A DNA stretch of 64,000 nt from Effusibacillus pohliae DSM 22757 (GCF_000376225.1 NZ_AQXL01000120.1:1-64000), one strand, 5' to 3'; counted from the first letter of the stretch, positions 8,806-18,586 are shown. Numbers and translations: made by a program. Notes: generated from the sequence alone by a model not told the origin.

Positions 8806-9744
8806 TTATAAGTGAACGACATGCACCCTTGCAATGCTGTTTTCGACTTCCTCCAGCGTGCACACCTGGGTGCCAAATTTGGAAGCAGTCACCGTTCCCG
8901 CTGCCGTCCCCCAAATCGCCGTTTCGCGCAACGATTTGCCGGTCAGCAACGAATACACGAGCGCCGCCACCATCGAATCGCCCGCTCCGACGGTGCTTTG
9001 CGGGGTAATCGAAAACGGGAACACGCGGTACGCCGCATCCGCGTCCATCACCAACGACCCGTCGCCGCCCATGGAAATCGCCACCAGCGAGACACCCTGC
9101 TGCAACAATTCCCGGCCGGCCGCCACGATCTCCGCTTCACTGTCCAATTTTCGCCCCATCCATTGCTGCAATTCGAACAAATTGGGTTTGACGGCGAACG
9201 GCTTCGCCAGGATCCCTTGCCGCAGCGGGGTGCCGTCCGCATCAAGGACAGTGCGGACCCCCCGTTCATTGGCCATCTCAATGTAGTCCCGGTAAATGTG
9301 ATCCGGAGCCCCCGGCGGCAGGCTGCCGCCCACCACCAGCACCGCGGCGTGCTGCAACAAATCAGCCAACTTTTCGCGGAAACGGTGTAAATCATCGGCG
9401 TGTACCGTAAAACCGGGGTCGTTGATTTCGGTGGTGATGCGCGTTTGCTCATCGTAAATCTTCAGGTTGGTGCGGGTTTCGCCCGACACCTCCAAAAAAT
9501 CGACGGAAATCCCCTGTTCCTCCAACTGTTTCACCAGCCACCTTCCCTGCGCGCCGGCCATCAGCCCGGTAGCCTTCACATCCACCCCGAACTGGTTCAA
9601 TACCTTCGCTACATTGATGCCTTTGCCGCCCGGATCTTGGCGCATTTGCCGTACTCGGTTCAGGCCGCCGATCTGCAACCGCGGCAAAATCACCGTTTTG
9701 TCGAGTGCCGGGTTGAGAGTGACGGTGACGACAAATCGGTTCAT
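8806..9744 (-). CDS. fruK: 1-phosphofructokinase
   Basis: FruK phosphorylates the fructose 1-phosphate made by the fructose PTS to fructose 1,6-bisphosphate. The 312-residue PfkB-family protein starts [14 protein letters not shown], has [13 protein letters not shown] near residue 38, [11 protein letters not shown] in the middle and the catalytic [15 protein letters not shown] near residue 245. The ATG at 9744 has a GGGAGG site eight bases upstream. It follows fruR by 13 bases and precedes fruA, the classical fruRKA order. Confidence 0.96.
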   Translation of the reverse strand: MNRFVVTVTLNPALDKTVILPRLQIGGLNRVRQMRQDPGGKGINVAKVLNQFGVDVKATGLMAGAQGRWLVKQLEEQGISVDFLEVSGETRTNLKIYDEQTRITTEINDPGFTVHADDLHRFREKLADLLQHAAVLVVGGSLPPGAPDHIYRDYIEMANERGVRTVLDADGTPLRQGILAKPFAVKPNLFELQQWMGRKLDSEAEIVAAGRELLQQGVSLVAISMGGDGSLVMDADAAYRVFPFSITPQSTVGAGDSMVAALVYSLLTGKSLRETAIWGTAAGTVTASKFGTQVCTLEEVENSIARVHVVHL

Positions 9745-9757
9745 CGGCTGTTCCTCC

Positions 9758-10525
9758 CTACGCATGTACAAGATGGACGTCCACCCCCAATCTCTCCAAC
9801 TGGTCGACGACACCGGCGGGCACAGCATCATCAATGACAATCTTGTCGATTTCTTGCAAATCGGCCACTTTGGCAAACGCCACTTTCCCGATCTTGCTGT
9901 GATCCGTAAGCAAAATCACCGTTTTGGCCGCTTCAATCATCTTCCGTTTGACCGCCGCCTCCAACAGGTTCGGTGTGGTCAGTCCCTCCGCCGGATGCAA
10001 GGCGTTCGTCCCCACAAACGCTTTGTCCACCCGGATCCGGATAAGGGATTGCTCGGCGAACGGCCCCACCATCGCCAGGGTTTCCCGGCGCAGGCTGCCA
10101 CCGGTGAGGATCACCTCGATACCTGCTGCATCCCGCAGTTCCTGCCCGATCATCAAGGAGTTGGTCACCACCGTCAGCCGGCTAAACGTTTTCAACTCTT
10201 TTGCCAGATGATAAGTGGTGGTACCCGAATCGAGCAGAATGGTGTCGCCCGCTTCAATCATCTCCGCCGCCCGCCGGGCGATCGCCTGCTTCTCCTTGAG
10301 AAACTGGTCCTCTTTTTCCCCATAAGTCGGCTCAAAATTGACGCTTTGCAGAGAAATAGCTCCACCGTGCGCCCGGCGCAGCAGTTTCGCCTCTTCCAGC
10401 TCTTTCAAATCCCGCCGGATGGTGGCCTCGGATACCTCAAACAGTTGGCTCAGCTCCTGCACGGAAGCCCGCGAATGCGCTTGCACATACTCGACGATTT
10501 TCGTTTTTCGCTCTTCTCCGTACAT
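9758..10525 (-). CDS. fruR: DeoR-family fructose operon repressor
   Basis: This 255-residue regulator has a DeoR-type winged helix (ASVQELSQLFEVSEATIRRD, residues 19-38) and the sugar-phosphate sensor domain of the family (DTILLDSGTTTYHLAKEL, VILTGGSLRR, DKAFVGTNALHP). FruR proteins usually repress their own operon until fructose 1-phosphate binds. It is the first gene of the operon. Direct repeats of TGATYGTTT between its start and the promoter are the likely operators. Confidence 0.93.
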   Translation of the reverse strand: MYGEERKTKIVEYVQAHSRASVQELSQLFEVSEATIRRDLKELEEAKLLRRAHGGAISLQSVNFEPTYGEKEDQFLKEKQAIARRAAEMIEAGDTILLDSGTTTYHLAKELKTFSRLTVVTNSLMIGQELRDAAGIEVILTGGSLRRETLAMVGPFAEQSLIRIRVDKAFVGTNALHPAEGLTTPNLLEAAVKRKMIEAAKTVILLTDHSKIGKVAFAKVADLQEIDKIVIDDAVPAGVVDQLERLGVDVHLVHA

Positions 10526-10542
10526 CTGCCCACAACCTCATC

Positions 10543-10583
10543 TGATTGTTTGCTTGCATAAATTTGATCGTTTATGATCGTTT
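10543..10583. promoter_or_regulatory. Candidate FruR operators
   Basis: TGATTGTTT occurs at 10543 and TGATCGTTT at 10565 and 10575. The last two are spaced by exactly 10 bp. They lie between the -10 element and fruR, where a DeoR-type repressor would block transcription. Confidence 0.55.
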
Positions 10584-10596
10584 GTGTTCATTTATG

Positions 10597-10625
10597 ATTA
10601 TAGTCGATATTTTTCTTCGATTCAA
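10597..10625 (-). promoter_or_regulatory. Promoter of the fructose operon
   Basis: On the minus strand TTGAAT (10625-10620) and TATAAT (10602-10597) are separated by 17 bases, a near-consensus vegetative promoter, directly followed by the FruR repeats. Confidence 0.75.
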
Positions 10626-10689
10626 CAAAAAAATCGGAAGGGCAGAGAATGGCCACAAGCAGCCTGCTGCAACCCACGCCCGGCAGCCG

Positions 10690-10729
10690 AAAAAAAAAAA
10701 AAAGAGGGCTGCGTTTCGACGCAACCCCC
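10690..10729 (-). terminator. Terminator after the symporter gene
   Basis: A GGGTTGCGT/ACGCAGCCC stem with a CGAA loop is followed on the minus strand by TC and a run of 14 T. Confidence 0.9.
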
Positions 10730-10771
10730 AGTCGATCACCCGAGGTGAAGGCGGGCCATCCGACAAATATT

Positions 10772-12247
10772 TTACTTCGCCTCGGCAGTTACCTTGTTTT
10801 GAACCCCGAGGCTGCGTGTTACGAGGCTTACGGCCAGCAGCACGGCCACATTGACAAGCATGGCCACGATTCCGACGTTCAGGTCCTGCACCGCCTGCGG
10901 CAGGGACGGAAATAATGTGCCGATTGTGGTGTTGCTCAGCGTAATATACGCTACGGTTGCCACACCCACCATGATTCCGGCGAACGCTCCCTGTTTGGTG
11001 ACAAAGCGCCTTTTGAACAGGCTGAAGAGCAGCGCCGGGAACAACTGTGTCACCAGGCTGTAGCCCATCAGGAGCAGTGTGACGATCGCACTGCCGCCCT
11101 GCAGAGTAAAGTATACGGAAATCAGCGCCACGACCGGCACCAGATACTTGGCCAATTTTGCAACCTGTTGGTCGGATGCGGACGGAACAAGCACTTGATA
11201 GACGTTTTTTGCAAGCAGGGTGGAGGCGGCCATCAAAATCATCGAACCGGGCACGAGGGCGGTCAGCAAGCCGGCTGCCCCGATCAATCCGACCAGCCAC
11301 GGGTCAAATGTATGTTTCGAGATTTTCAGCAATGCAAGGTCGGCGTTTGCTCCTTTCAGACCGGGAACCTGCAGGATCGCCGCAAAACCGACAAAAAACA
11401 CAAACAGCAATACAAGTTGGTAGAGCGGCATGACGATCGCATTCTTGCGAAACACTTTTTCGTTTGTCGCCGAATAGACAGAGCCGAACGTGTGGGGCCA
11501 CATATAGAAGCCAAGTGCTGTCAGGAGAACAGTCGAGACAAACCAGGAAACGCTTTGCCCTTTTTCCGGAAGCGTCAGAAATCCGGGCTTGGCGGCATCA
11601 ATCGCTTGAAACATCGGCTGGATTCCGCCATAGTAATGAATCGGCAGATAGATGCCAAGAAACAATACGATTCCCAGAATCATGATGTCTTTGACAACGG
11701 CTGTCCAGGCGGACCCGTGAATGCCGGAGATCATCACGTAAGCCGTGACGGCAATCGCGCCAATCCAGATCGCGGCTGTCGGCGTGATGGAACCGTACGA
11801 TGCCTCGGATACAATGATGCCCAACCCCTTCAATTGCAACACCAGGTAAGGCACCAGCGCCACGATGCCAACCAGCGAAACCAGAACCCCAAGCGACCGG
11901 CTTTTGTACTTGCTTGCGAAAAAATCCGATTGCGACATCAGTTTGTGCTCTTTCCCGTACTTCCAGATGGCAGGAAGCAACCAGTAGGAGATGATATACG
12001 CCAAGCAGCCATACGCGATTATATAGAAGGCCGGACCACCTTTTCCATACGCCCAGCCGCTTCCGCCAAGAAACGTGAAGGTTGTGTAAATTTCGCCGGC
12101 CATTAACAGAAACACAAACAGTGTACCAAACCCCCGGCCGCCGACAGCCCATTGTTCCAGGTTCATATCCTTGCCTTTTCGCGCACGAATCCCAAGGTAC
12201 AAAGAAAGCAGCAGAAAACCGAAAATCAGAATCAATGCGCCATTCAT
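10772..12247 (-). CDS. Sodium:solute symporter (SSS family)
   Basis: The 491-residue protein has about 13 hydrophobic helices and the general SSS layout, starting at ILIFGFLLLSLYLGIRARKG with the WAVGGRGFGTLFVF segment typical of the family. It is closest in type to the B. subtilis YhjB permease group. The substrate is not readable from sequence. Its ATG overlaps the stop of the DUF3311 gene (ATGA), so the two are probably made together as a transporter with an accessory subunit. The neighbouring amidohydrolase suggests uptake of an acylated amino acid or a similar carboxylate. Confidence 0.9.
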   Translation of the reverse strand: MNGALILIFGFLLLSLYLGIRARKGKDMNLEQWAVGGRGFGTLFVFLLMAGEIYTTFTFLGGSGWAYGKGGPAFYIIAYGCLAYIISYWLLPAIWKYGKEHKLMSQSDFFASKYKSRSLGVLVSLVGIVALVPYLVLQLKGLGIIVSEASYGSITPTAAIWIGAIAVTAYVMISGIHGSAWTAVVKDIMILGIVLFLGIYLPIHYYGGIQPMFQAIDAAKPGFLTLPEKGQSVSWFVSTVLLTALGFYMWPHTFGSVYSATNEKVFRKNAIVMPLYQLVLLFVFFVGFAAILQVPGLKGANADLALLKISKHTFDPWLVGLIGAAGLLTALVPGSMILMAASTLLAKNVYQVLVPSASDQQVAKLAKYLVPVVALISVYFTLQGGSAIVTLLLMGYSLVTQLFPALLFSLFKRRFVTKQGAFAGIMVGVATVAYITLSNTTIGTLFPSLPQAVQDLNVGIVAMLVNVAVLLAVSLVTRSLGVQNKVTAEAK

Positions 12248-12444
12248 CGAGTCTCACCTTCCTTGTTTGCCGGATCCAGTTTGAACACGATCGCCATGAT
12301 GACAGATGTAAGAACCACCCACATGACGATCCAGAAAAGGAGAAACGGCATGCCAAGCACATAGGGAGCCGTTTGATTGACAAATGATACGCCACCCAGA
12401 ATCGCGAGGAACGGAAGCAATGCCAGCACATGATAGATTTTCAT
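12244..12444 (-). CDS. DUF3311 small membrane protein, symporter partner
   Basis: This 66-residue protein has two hydrophobic helices (HVLALLPFLAILGGVSFVN and LGMPFLLFWIVMWVVLTSVIM) and matches the DUF3311 family, which regularly precedes SSS permeases, as in yhjC-yhjB. The start has a GGAGG site, and the stop overlaps the symporter start. Confidence 0.88.
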   Translation of the reverse strand: MKIYHVLALLPFLAILGGVSFVNQTAPYVLGMPFLLFWIVMWVVLTSVIMAIVFKLDPANKEGETR

Positions 12445-12479
12445 CTTGGTTCACCTCCGGTTTCGATTACAACAACGAT

Positions 12480-13655
12480 TTACGACAACAATTTGAACGT
12501 TGCGTTCACAAACATCTTGACTCCATTTTCCAGAGCATCCTCATCGATTGTAAAGCGGGGATGATGGTGTGGATACACGATGCCTTTTTCCCGATTGCCT
12601 GCCCCCGTATAGAAGTAGGTGCCGGGAGCTTTTTGCTGGAAAGCGGAAAAATCTTCTCCTCCCATGTTGGGGCGCATCATGTCAAGCGCCTCCTCGCCAA
12701 ATACTTCACGAACGGTCTCTTCAATGACGCGAGTCACATCCTCATCGTTCACGACAGGCCGATACCCGAACTCATATTTGAACTGGTAGGAAGCCCCGTG
12801 AGCCTCCGTGATCCCTTTGACAATCCGCTCCATGAGACTCGGTACCGACTGCCTGATGCCGGCGTCAAAACTGCGGACCGTTCCACAGATTTCAACCGAA
12901 CCCGGGATCACGTTATGTGTAGTGCCGCCAACAAATTTGGTGACGGAGACCACCAGATTGTCCAATGGATCGGTATTGCGGGAAACGATGTGCTGCAGAT
13001 TGGTCACCACCTGGGCAGCGATCGCGATCGAATCGACCGTTTGGTGCGGCAGAGCGGCATGCCCTCCCTTTCCAACAATGGTGATCCAGAACGTATCCGG
13101 AGCAGCCATCATCGGACCGTAAACGACTCCGATCTTTCCGGTTTCCAGCGGTGTCCAGAGGTGTGTCCCGATCACCAGGTCCACACCGTCCATCACGCCC
13201 GCTTGCACCATTTGTTCCGCCCCGCCGGGGAAGAGCTCCTCCGCATGCTGGAACAGGAAGCGCACTTCACCCCTGATCTGATCCTGCAGACCGGACAAAA
13301 TTTTGGCGGTTCCCAACAGCATGGCGGTATGGCCGTCATGTCCGCAGGCATGCATTACCCCCGGGTTTTGAGAAGCGAATTCAAATGTGTTTTCTTCCTG
13401 AATCGGCAGTGCATCCATGTCTGCGCGAATCGCCAGCACCTTGCCGGGTTGTGCCCCGATCAGGCGGGCCATTACACTCGTTTTTGTCGGTCGGGAAAGT
13501 TCCAGGTTGCCGAACGACTGCAGTGTTTCGTAGACGAATTGGGCCGTTTTTTCCTCCTGAAAAGACAATTCCGGATGCTGGTGCAAGTACCGCCGCCACT
13601 TGACAACGTCCTCTTTCACCGTTTCGACCAAGCTGTTCAGATCGCCGCTTGTCAT
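12480..13655 (-). CDS. M20 family amidohydrolase (hippurate hydrolase-like)
   Basis: The family removes acyl groups from N-acyl amino acids. The 391-residue product has the metal-binding motifs ADMDALPIQEE and MHACGHDGHTAMLLG, with QHAEELFPGGA carrying the bridging glutamates and MGGEDFSAF near the C-terminus, plus a dimerisation lid (GKGGHAALPHQTVD). The ATG at 13655 follows a GGGGGG site; an upstream ATG at 13700 lacks one. It has its own promoter and is followed at 35 bases by the DUF3311-symporter pair, so it probably hydrolyses what the symporter imports. The substrate is unknown. Confidence 0.92.
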   Translation of the reverse strand: MTSGDLNSLVETVKEDVVKWRRYLHQHPELSFQEEKTAQFVYETLQSFGNLELSRPTKTSVMARLIGAQPGKVLAIRADMDALPIQEENTFEFASQNPGVMHACGHDGHTAMLLGTAKILSGLQDQIRGEVRFLFQHAEELFPGGAEQMVQAGVMDGVDLVIGTHLWTPLETGKIGVVYGPMMAAPDTFWITIVGKGGHAALPHQTVDSIAIAAQVVTNLQHIVSRNTDPLDNLVVSVTKFVGGTTHNVIPGSVEICGTVRSFDAGIRQSVPSLMERIVKGITEAHGASYQFKYEFGYRPVVNDEDVTRVIEETVREVFGEEALDMMRPNMGGEDFSAFQQKAPGTYFYTGAGNREKGIVYPHHHPRFTIDEDALENGVKMFVNATFKLLS

Positions 13656-13735
13656 GCGAATCCCCCCAAAAAGCGATGGTTGTTTCGATCCAATCGCCAA
13701 ATTCTTGCATTAAAGGTCCATTTACGGTCGTGTCC

Positions 13736-13764
13736 ATTATATAGCAATTCCGTTTTTTATGGAA
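13736..13764 (-). promoter_or_regulatory. Promoter of the amidohydrolase-symporter operon
   Basis: TATAAT (13741-13736) has TTCCAT 17 bases upstream. The -10 is perfect and the -35 poor, which suits an activated promoter; the adjacent regulator gene may supply the activator. Confidence 0.5.
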
Positions 13765-13808
13765 GTGGTGATTTTTCAGACAATGAAAAACGAAAGACAG
13801 GATATTTC

Positions 13809-15119
13809 TCATGTATCCTGTCCGAGCGAGATCCGGTACAGTTTTCTAGGGCGTCCCCGGGGATGCGGGTTTTCTTCGCCAACGACCTGCGCCAATCCTT
13901 TTGCCTCCAACTCCATTAAAATCCGGCGGGCGCTTCTCGGCAAAATCTGCATATATTGCGCCAATTCGTACGCATTGATTTCCTGCTTGCCCATTTTCTT
14001 CATAATCGATGCCAGTTTGCTCAATGTGGCGACGCTTAGGGATGTCTGGCGGCTGATCGACTGCAATTTTTCCGATACATAGGAATAGCTGATTTGCTCC
14101 TGCTTTCCCAACGGGCCGGCGATCATTTTATCGTCAAACACGACCATCCATGAACCTTTTCCCGCCTGTTTGGCGTGCAGCAACGCTTTCCCCGCGTTGA
14201 TTTCAGCTTCGTATGCCGTTTGCCCGATTCCGATCCCGCACGTTACGATTTCCTGATTGATTTTATAGATGTCGTCGAGCTCCGGAGCAACGGTAAAGTT
14301 TCCCGTAATGTCCCGCAGCAGACCACGCGTGGTAAAAATCACATACCGGCCGGGTCCCGCCGCTTTCAGGGAACCCTGCACTTTTTTCGTGTATTTGAGA
14401 AGTTTCTCGGTCATTTTGATTTCAATCTGGTGTATTTCGTCGGTGGAGAACGCCTCTGCGGCCAACCCGCCAAAGGAATCGATCTCAATCATCTGCACCG
14501 CGATCTGACTGTCCATAAAGCGAAACACTTCATTCGTGCGCAGCATCAGGTTCAAGATCGAATGGACGGCTGACCGGGTCGGAAGCACCCGAAATACCGG
14601 CACTCCCATCCGCTGCAACGCAAGATGGGCCGATCGCAAAAATGTCACCGCCGCTTTTGTCTGGCCGGCTTTCCATAGATCATAATGGTACTTGGCCAAC
14701 ACGTCCGCCTGAATTTCTCCCGGGTAATGTTTCAAAAATACCGGTTTTGTATTGATCTCCACTTCATCAAAAATCCGATTCAGTTCTGATGGATGAAACG
14801 TATCAAAACTCAGTTCGTCAATTTTGATTTTATGTTCATATGTGATATGCAGCAACGTTCGATACAGGCCTGAGCCGGTATGCGGCACGTAGAACATGGG
14901 ACGGGCAATGCCTCCCCATTCTTTTGCGATCGAATAGGGAACCTGCCCGGAGAACAGCCACATGTCAACGTCATGGATATGGGGTTTCAGTCTTTCGATG
15001 ACCTCTTCCTCTTTCCAGTAGACAATCGGCAGGCAATCGAACTCTACATGCTCGCTGACTACAGTTTGAATGATTTCAATCGAGTCGTCGGCGCCGAACA
15101 AACCCAGTCGAATTTTCAT
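13809..15119 (-). CDS. Large cytoplasmic regulator with GGDEF-like middle and C-terminal winged helix
   Basis: I do not know a named homologue. The 436-residue protein starts MKIRLGLFGADDSIEIIQ, a Rossmann-like strand-loop, and its first 170 residues resemble a response- or ligand-binding domain (VDMWLFSGQVPYSIA). Residues about 230-350 read like a degenerate GGDEF or GTP cyclohydrolase III fold (RYVIFTTRGLLRDITG, CGIGIGQTAYEAEINAGKAL). The last 80 residues form a winged helix (LSVATLSKLASIMKKMGK, INAYELAQYMQILPRSARRI). The ATG at 15119 follows GAGAGGTG. Lying beside the amidohydrolase-symporter operon, it probably controls that operon, perhaps by sensing a nucleotide or the substrate. Confidence 0.7.
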   Translation of the reverse strand: MKIRLGLFGADDSIEIIQTVVSEHVEFDCLPIVYWKEEEVIERLKPHIHDVDMWLFSGQVPYSIAKEWGGIARPMFYVPHTGSGLYRTLLHITYEHKIKIDELSFDTFHPSELNRIFDEVEINTKPVFLKHYPGEIQADVLAKYHYDLWKAGQTKAAVTFLRSAHLALQRMGVPVFRVLPTRSAVHSILNLMLRTNEVFRFMDSQIAVQMIEIDSFGGLAAEAFSTDEIHQIEIKMTEKLLKYTKKVQGSLKAAGPGRYVIFTTRGLLRDITGNFTVAPELDDIYKINQEIVTCGIGIGQTAYEAEINAGKALLHAKQAGKGSWMVVFDDKMIAGPLGKQEQISYSYVSEKLQSISRQTSLSVATLSKLASIMKKMGKQEINAYELAQYMQILPRSARRILMELEAKGLAQVVGEENPHPRGRPRKLYRISLGQDT

Positions 15120-15223
15120 GCATGACACCTCTCTCTGTTCGCATTTAGTATAAAGGATTTCCAACAAACCGGTAAACTCGAGGCAGACAACGGAGACATG
15201 GATAGGGCTGTTGACAACGAGCA

Positions 15224-15251
15224 GGGCTGTCCCAAAGGTTTGGGACAGCCC
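15224..15251. terminator. 13-bp perfect inverted repeat between the MFS and regulator genes
   Basis: GGGCTGTCCCAAA and its exact complement are separated by GG. There is no T tract, so it could be a weak terminator after the MFS gene or a structural repeat. The GGGCTGTCC core recurs in the glyS terminator. Confidence 0.45.
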
Positions 15252-15315
15252 CATGTGCCGCCGCTCTTTGCTTCGCGCGGAAGACCCAGCAACAGTCCGC
15301 ACGCAAAGTTCGATG

Positions 15316-16587
15316 CTACAATTCAACCATATCGTTGGCACCGGTCGCTTTCCGGAAACCGGATTTCCATTTTCCATAAAAATAGAGAGTATACCCGAGA
15401 GCCATTACCATCGGAATCCCATGCAGCAGCCCCACCACGACAATCGGTTCAAATTTGTCAAACAACAGCGAGGAGATCACCATGCCCACCCCGAAACCGA
15501 TTGTCAGCAGAGCGGTGGATACGCCAATTACGCGTCCACGTTTTTCATCCGTAACCATCTGCAACCGGGAATTGAAACAAATGCTTGAAACGCCATCGGA
15601 AATTCCGGCCAGGCAGGCAAACAGTAAAATCAGATAATAGGAAAAAACATCCACAAACACCAATATAAAGAAGAGGGACATCAAAAACGTCGAAATTCCG
15701 AACAGAAATTCGTTCTGCGCTTCACTTTTGGGTTTGAACCATTTGGCCATTCCCCGGGAGGCGATCAAATAACCGATTGCCCAACAGGTCCAGATCAAGC
15801 CCATATACAACGAAGGATGATCCGGATCAAGCCGGGTGGAATAGACAGGAATGCCGACATTATGGGATCCGGAACCGAATGTATCCATCATGCGGATGAA
15901 CATCACAGCCAGCAATACCGGCAGCGCGCGAAGAAATAGGTAAGTGGTTCCCACTTCTTTGAATAACGATGCTTTTGCGTGCGCCGCATGGCGGTTTTCG
16001 CTGGTTCGGATAGGCAGCCACAACAGGTTGGCTGCCGACACGAGATAGCTGATGGCATCAACCGCAAATATCGTTTGATAACTGAAAAAACTAAGCATGA
16101 TGCCAGCAGTCAGCGTTCCGATCAAAAGGGAAACCGATTGGAGAGAGTTGATCAGCGCGTTGGCTTTGATCAACGATTCATCTTTCGCGATTACAGGTAT
16201 GCTCGATTGCAGAGCAACGTTAAACATGCTCCCGAATACGCCGGTCACGGCAGCGACCATGTACAGCAGTGGAAGCTGCCAATCGGCAGGACTGAGGACA
16301 AGAGCGAGCAACGCGATGCTTCGTACCACATCCGAGAGAATCATTAAAGATTTGCGGTTCATTCGATCGGCCAGGACACCGGAATAAAAGCCCGCCAAAA
16401 AACCGCCCAGCAGGCGAACGGCCATAAAGATCCCCATCTGAAAAGCGCTTCCGGTCAATATGTATACATACAAATTGAGTGCCACCATGTCGAGAGAGCT
16501 GCCGATGTCGGAGATGGTCTTGCCTGCAACCAATAGATGAAAATGGTTCAATTTCCCTATGCAGAACGACTGTTTTTCCTCTGTCAA
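15316..16587 (-). CDS. MFS transporter (DHA3/EntS-like exporter)
   Basis: The 423-residue protein has 12 predicted helices. The loop after helix 2 carries SGVLADRMNRKSLMILSD, the MFS signature in the form common in macrolide or siderophore exporters of the DHA3 group. The start is TTG at 16587, behind AAGGAGG. It has its own strong promoter and sits between the regulator and glyS. The substrate is unknown; drug or siderophore export is typical of the group. Confidence 0.85.
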   Translation of the reverse strand: MTEEKQSFCIGKLNHFHLLVAGKTISDIGSSLDMVALNLYVYILTGSAFQMGIFMAVRLLGGFLAGFYSGVLADRMNRKSLMILSDVVRSIALLALVLSPADWQLPLLYMVAAVTGVFGSMFNVALQSSIPVIAKDESLIKANALINSLQSVSLLIGTLTAGIMLSFFSYQTIFAVDAISYLVSAANLLWLPIRTSENRHAAHAKASLFKEVGTTYLFLRALPVLLAVMFIRMMDTFGSGSHNVGIPVYSTRLDPDHPSLYMGLIWTCWAIGYLIASRGMAKWFKPKSEAQNEFLFGISTFLMSLFFILVFVDVFSYYLILLFACLAGISDGVSSICFNSRLQMVTDEKRGRVIGVSTALLTIGFGVGMVISSLLFDKFEPIVVVGLLHGIPMVMALGYTLYFYGKWKSGFRKATGANDMVEL

Positions 16588-16649
16588 TTGCTTGTTACCT
16601 CCTTATTGTTATCAAACTATTCAATTTTTATTATATTTTCTTAATCATG

Positions 16650-16678
16650 ATTATAGTTTGTTTTTCCAGGAAAGTCAA
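16650..16678 (-). promoter_or_regulatory. Promoter of the MFS gene
   Basis: TTGACT and TATAAT are spaced by 17 bases on the minus strand, 60 bases before the start codon. Confidence 0.75.
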
Positions 16679-16832
16679 GTTCTCGTCAAAGCACTTGATA
16701 GATAATAACTTTATCTGTTTTTATAAATAGATACAAATCTATTCGTTTGAACCTTTTTGTACCTAACACCCGGCAGATCAAGGTCTGATGCTTCAGTTAA
16801 ACAATTCATGTATCAGCCGGAGGTATGCAGGC

Positions 16833-16870
16833 AAAAATAAAAGGAGCTGCCCGCCGCTTTGGACAGCCCC
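16833..16870 (-). terminator. Terminator after glyS
   Basis: GGGGCTGTCC pairs with GGGCAGCTCC (two G-T pairs) around GC-rich bases, and is followed on the minus strand by TTTTATTTTT. Confidence 0.8.
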
Positions 16871-16891
16871 ATGGTGCATCGCCTCGTTACG

Positions 16892-18283
16892 CTAAAACTT
16901 CACTTTTTCCGCCAAATACTCCTTCAGCTCGCGGATCGGCATGCGGACCTGTTCCATCGAATCGCGTTCGCGGACAGTGACCTGGCCGTCTGTTTGCGAG
17001 TCAAAGTCGTAAGTGATGCAGAACGGGGTGCCGATCTCGTCCTGCCGGCGGTAGCGTTTGCCGATCGAGCCCGTTTCATCAAAATCGCAGTTGAACTCGG
17101 CCGACAGCACTTCATAAATCTTGTACGCTTCCTCTGAAAGCTTCTTCGACAGCGGCAAAATGGCCGCTTTCACCGGAGCGAGCGCCGGATGGAAGCGGAG
17201 CACCGTCCGCTTGTCGCCTTCGCCGAGCTCTTCCTCATCGTACGCGTCGATCAGGAACGCCAGTGTCACGCGGTCCGCCCCCAAGGAAGGTTCGATACAA
17301 TAGGGAATAAATTTCTCGTTGGTTTCCGGATCGAGATAGTGAAAATCCTCGCCAGAATGCTCCATGTGACGCCGCAGATCAAAGTCGGTCCGGTCGGCGA
17401 TCCCCCACAGCTCACCCCATCCGAACGGGAACTTGTATTCGATGTCGGTCGTCGCGTTGCTGTAGTGCGACAATTCCTCCGGCGAATGGTCGCGCAGGCG
17501 CAGATTTTTCTCCGTCATGCCGAGGCCGAGCAACCACTTGTAGCAAAACTCACGCCAGTATTCGAACCATTTCAGGTCATCGCCCGGCTTGCAGAAAAAT
17601 TCCAGCTCCATCTGCTCGAATTCGCGGGTGCGGAACGTAAAGTTGCCGGGCGTAATCTCGTTGCGGAAGCTCTTGCCGATCTGCCCGATGCCGAACGGCA
17701 GCTTTTTGCGCATCGTCCGCTGCACGTTTTTGAAGTTGACAAAAATGCCCTGCGCCGTCTCCGGCCGCAAATAGATTTGATTGGCGGACGTCTCGGTCAC
17801 GCCCTGGAACGTTTTGAACATCAGGTTAAACTGGCGGATGTCGGTAAAATCCTTCGCGCCGCAGTCCGGGCAGGCGATGTCATGCTCCTTGATCAACCGC
17901 TGCATCTCTTCGAACGACAGTCCGTCCACCACCATCTCAATGCCTTTTTCGGCCAGCGCATTTTCGATCAGTTTATCCGCCCGGTGGCGGGCTTTGCAGT
18001 TTCTGCAGTCGATCATCGGATCATTAAAGTTGCCGACGTGACCGGATGCCACCCAGGTTTGCGGGTTCATCAGAATCGCCGAATCAAGCCCCACATTGTA
18101 GGGACACTCCTGGATGAACTTTTTCCACCAGGCCTTTTTCACATTGTTTTTCAACTCAACGCCCAGCGGTCCGTAATCCCACGTGTTGGCCAGCCCCCCG
18201 TAAATCTCCGAACCGGGAAAAATAAACCCCCGATGCTTCGCCAACGCAACGATTTGATCCATCGTCACTTTCTGTTCGCTCAT
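16892..18283 (-). CDS. glyS: Glycyl-tRNA synthetase, single-chain (alpha2) type
   Basis: The enzyme charges tRNA-Gly. The 463-residue product is the dimeric eukaryote/archaeal-like class II form, not the alpha2-beta2 form of B. subtilis. Visible motifs are [52 protein letters not shown] (motif 2 region), [10 protein letters not shown] (motif 3) and the anticodon-binding domain from about residue 350. Zinc-binding cysteines appear as CRNCKARH and CPDCGAK. The ATG at 18283 follows AGGAGGGG. A T-box leader precedes it, so expression answers to uncharged tRNA-Gly. It keeps the usual position between recO and ccpN. Confidence 0.97.
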   Translation of the reverse strand: MSEQKVTMDQIVALAKHRGFIFPGSEIYGGLANTWDYGPLGVELKNNVKKAWWKKFIQECPYNVGLDSAILMNPQTWVASGHVGNFNDPMIDCRNCKARHRADKLIENALAEKGIEMVVDGLSFEEMQRLIKEHDIACPDCGAKDFTDIRQFNLMFKTFQGVTETSANQIYLRPETAQGIFVNFKNVQRTMRKKLPFGIGQIGKSFRNEITPGNFTFRTREFEQMELEFFCKPGDDLKWFEYWREFCYKWLLGLGMTEKNLRLRDHSPEELSHYSNATTDIEYKFPFGWGELWGIADRTDFDLRRHMEHSGEDFHYLDPETNEKFIPYCIEPSLGADRVTLAFLIDAYDEEELGEGDKRTVLRFHPALAPVKAAILPLSKKLSEEAYKIYEVLSAEFNCDFDETGSIGKRYRRQDEIGTPFCITYDFDSQTDGQVTVRERDSMEQVRMPIRELKEYLAEKVKF

Positions 18284-18330
18284 TGCTTCACACCCCTCCT
18301 GCAAAAGATACCCGGCCGCTTCCGTGCGGG

Positions 18331-18551
18331 CAAAAAAATCACTCCCGCCCCCCGCATCCGAGATGCAGGGACGAGAGCGATCTCCCGCGGTTCCACCCTA
18401 CTTGGCGCTCCATTCGCGCCCGCCTTCATTCCCATTCGGCTCCGGACCGCCGTTCATAAACCGTCCATACCAGGCTCCCACCATCCCCGGCTCGCTGTCA
18501 TGGCAATCGTTTACTACTCCTGTCCTTCACAGCCGACATATGTAACTGTTG
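18331..18551 (-). promoter_or_regulatory. T-box riboswitch (glycine) of glyS
   Basis: The conserved T-box sequence AGGGTGGAACCGCGGG lies at 18399-18384 on the minus strand. It is followed by a GC-rich terminator stem (18377-18340) ending in seven T. Uncharged tRNA-Gly should stabilise the antiterminator and allow glyS transcription. The amino acid is assigned from the gene; I could not place the specifier codon safely. Confidence 0.93.
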
Positions 18552-18557
18552 GCATGA

Positions 18558-18586
18558 ATCATACCAAACGAAACGAGCAAAGTCAA
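18558..18586 (-). promoter_or_regulatory. Promoter of glyS
   Basis: TTGACT (18586-18581) and TATGAT (18563-18558) are spaced by 17 bases on the minus strand. The -35 overlaps the last codons of recO, so glyS has its own start point inside the cluster. Confidence 0.8.
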
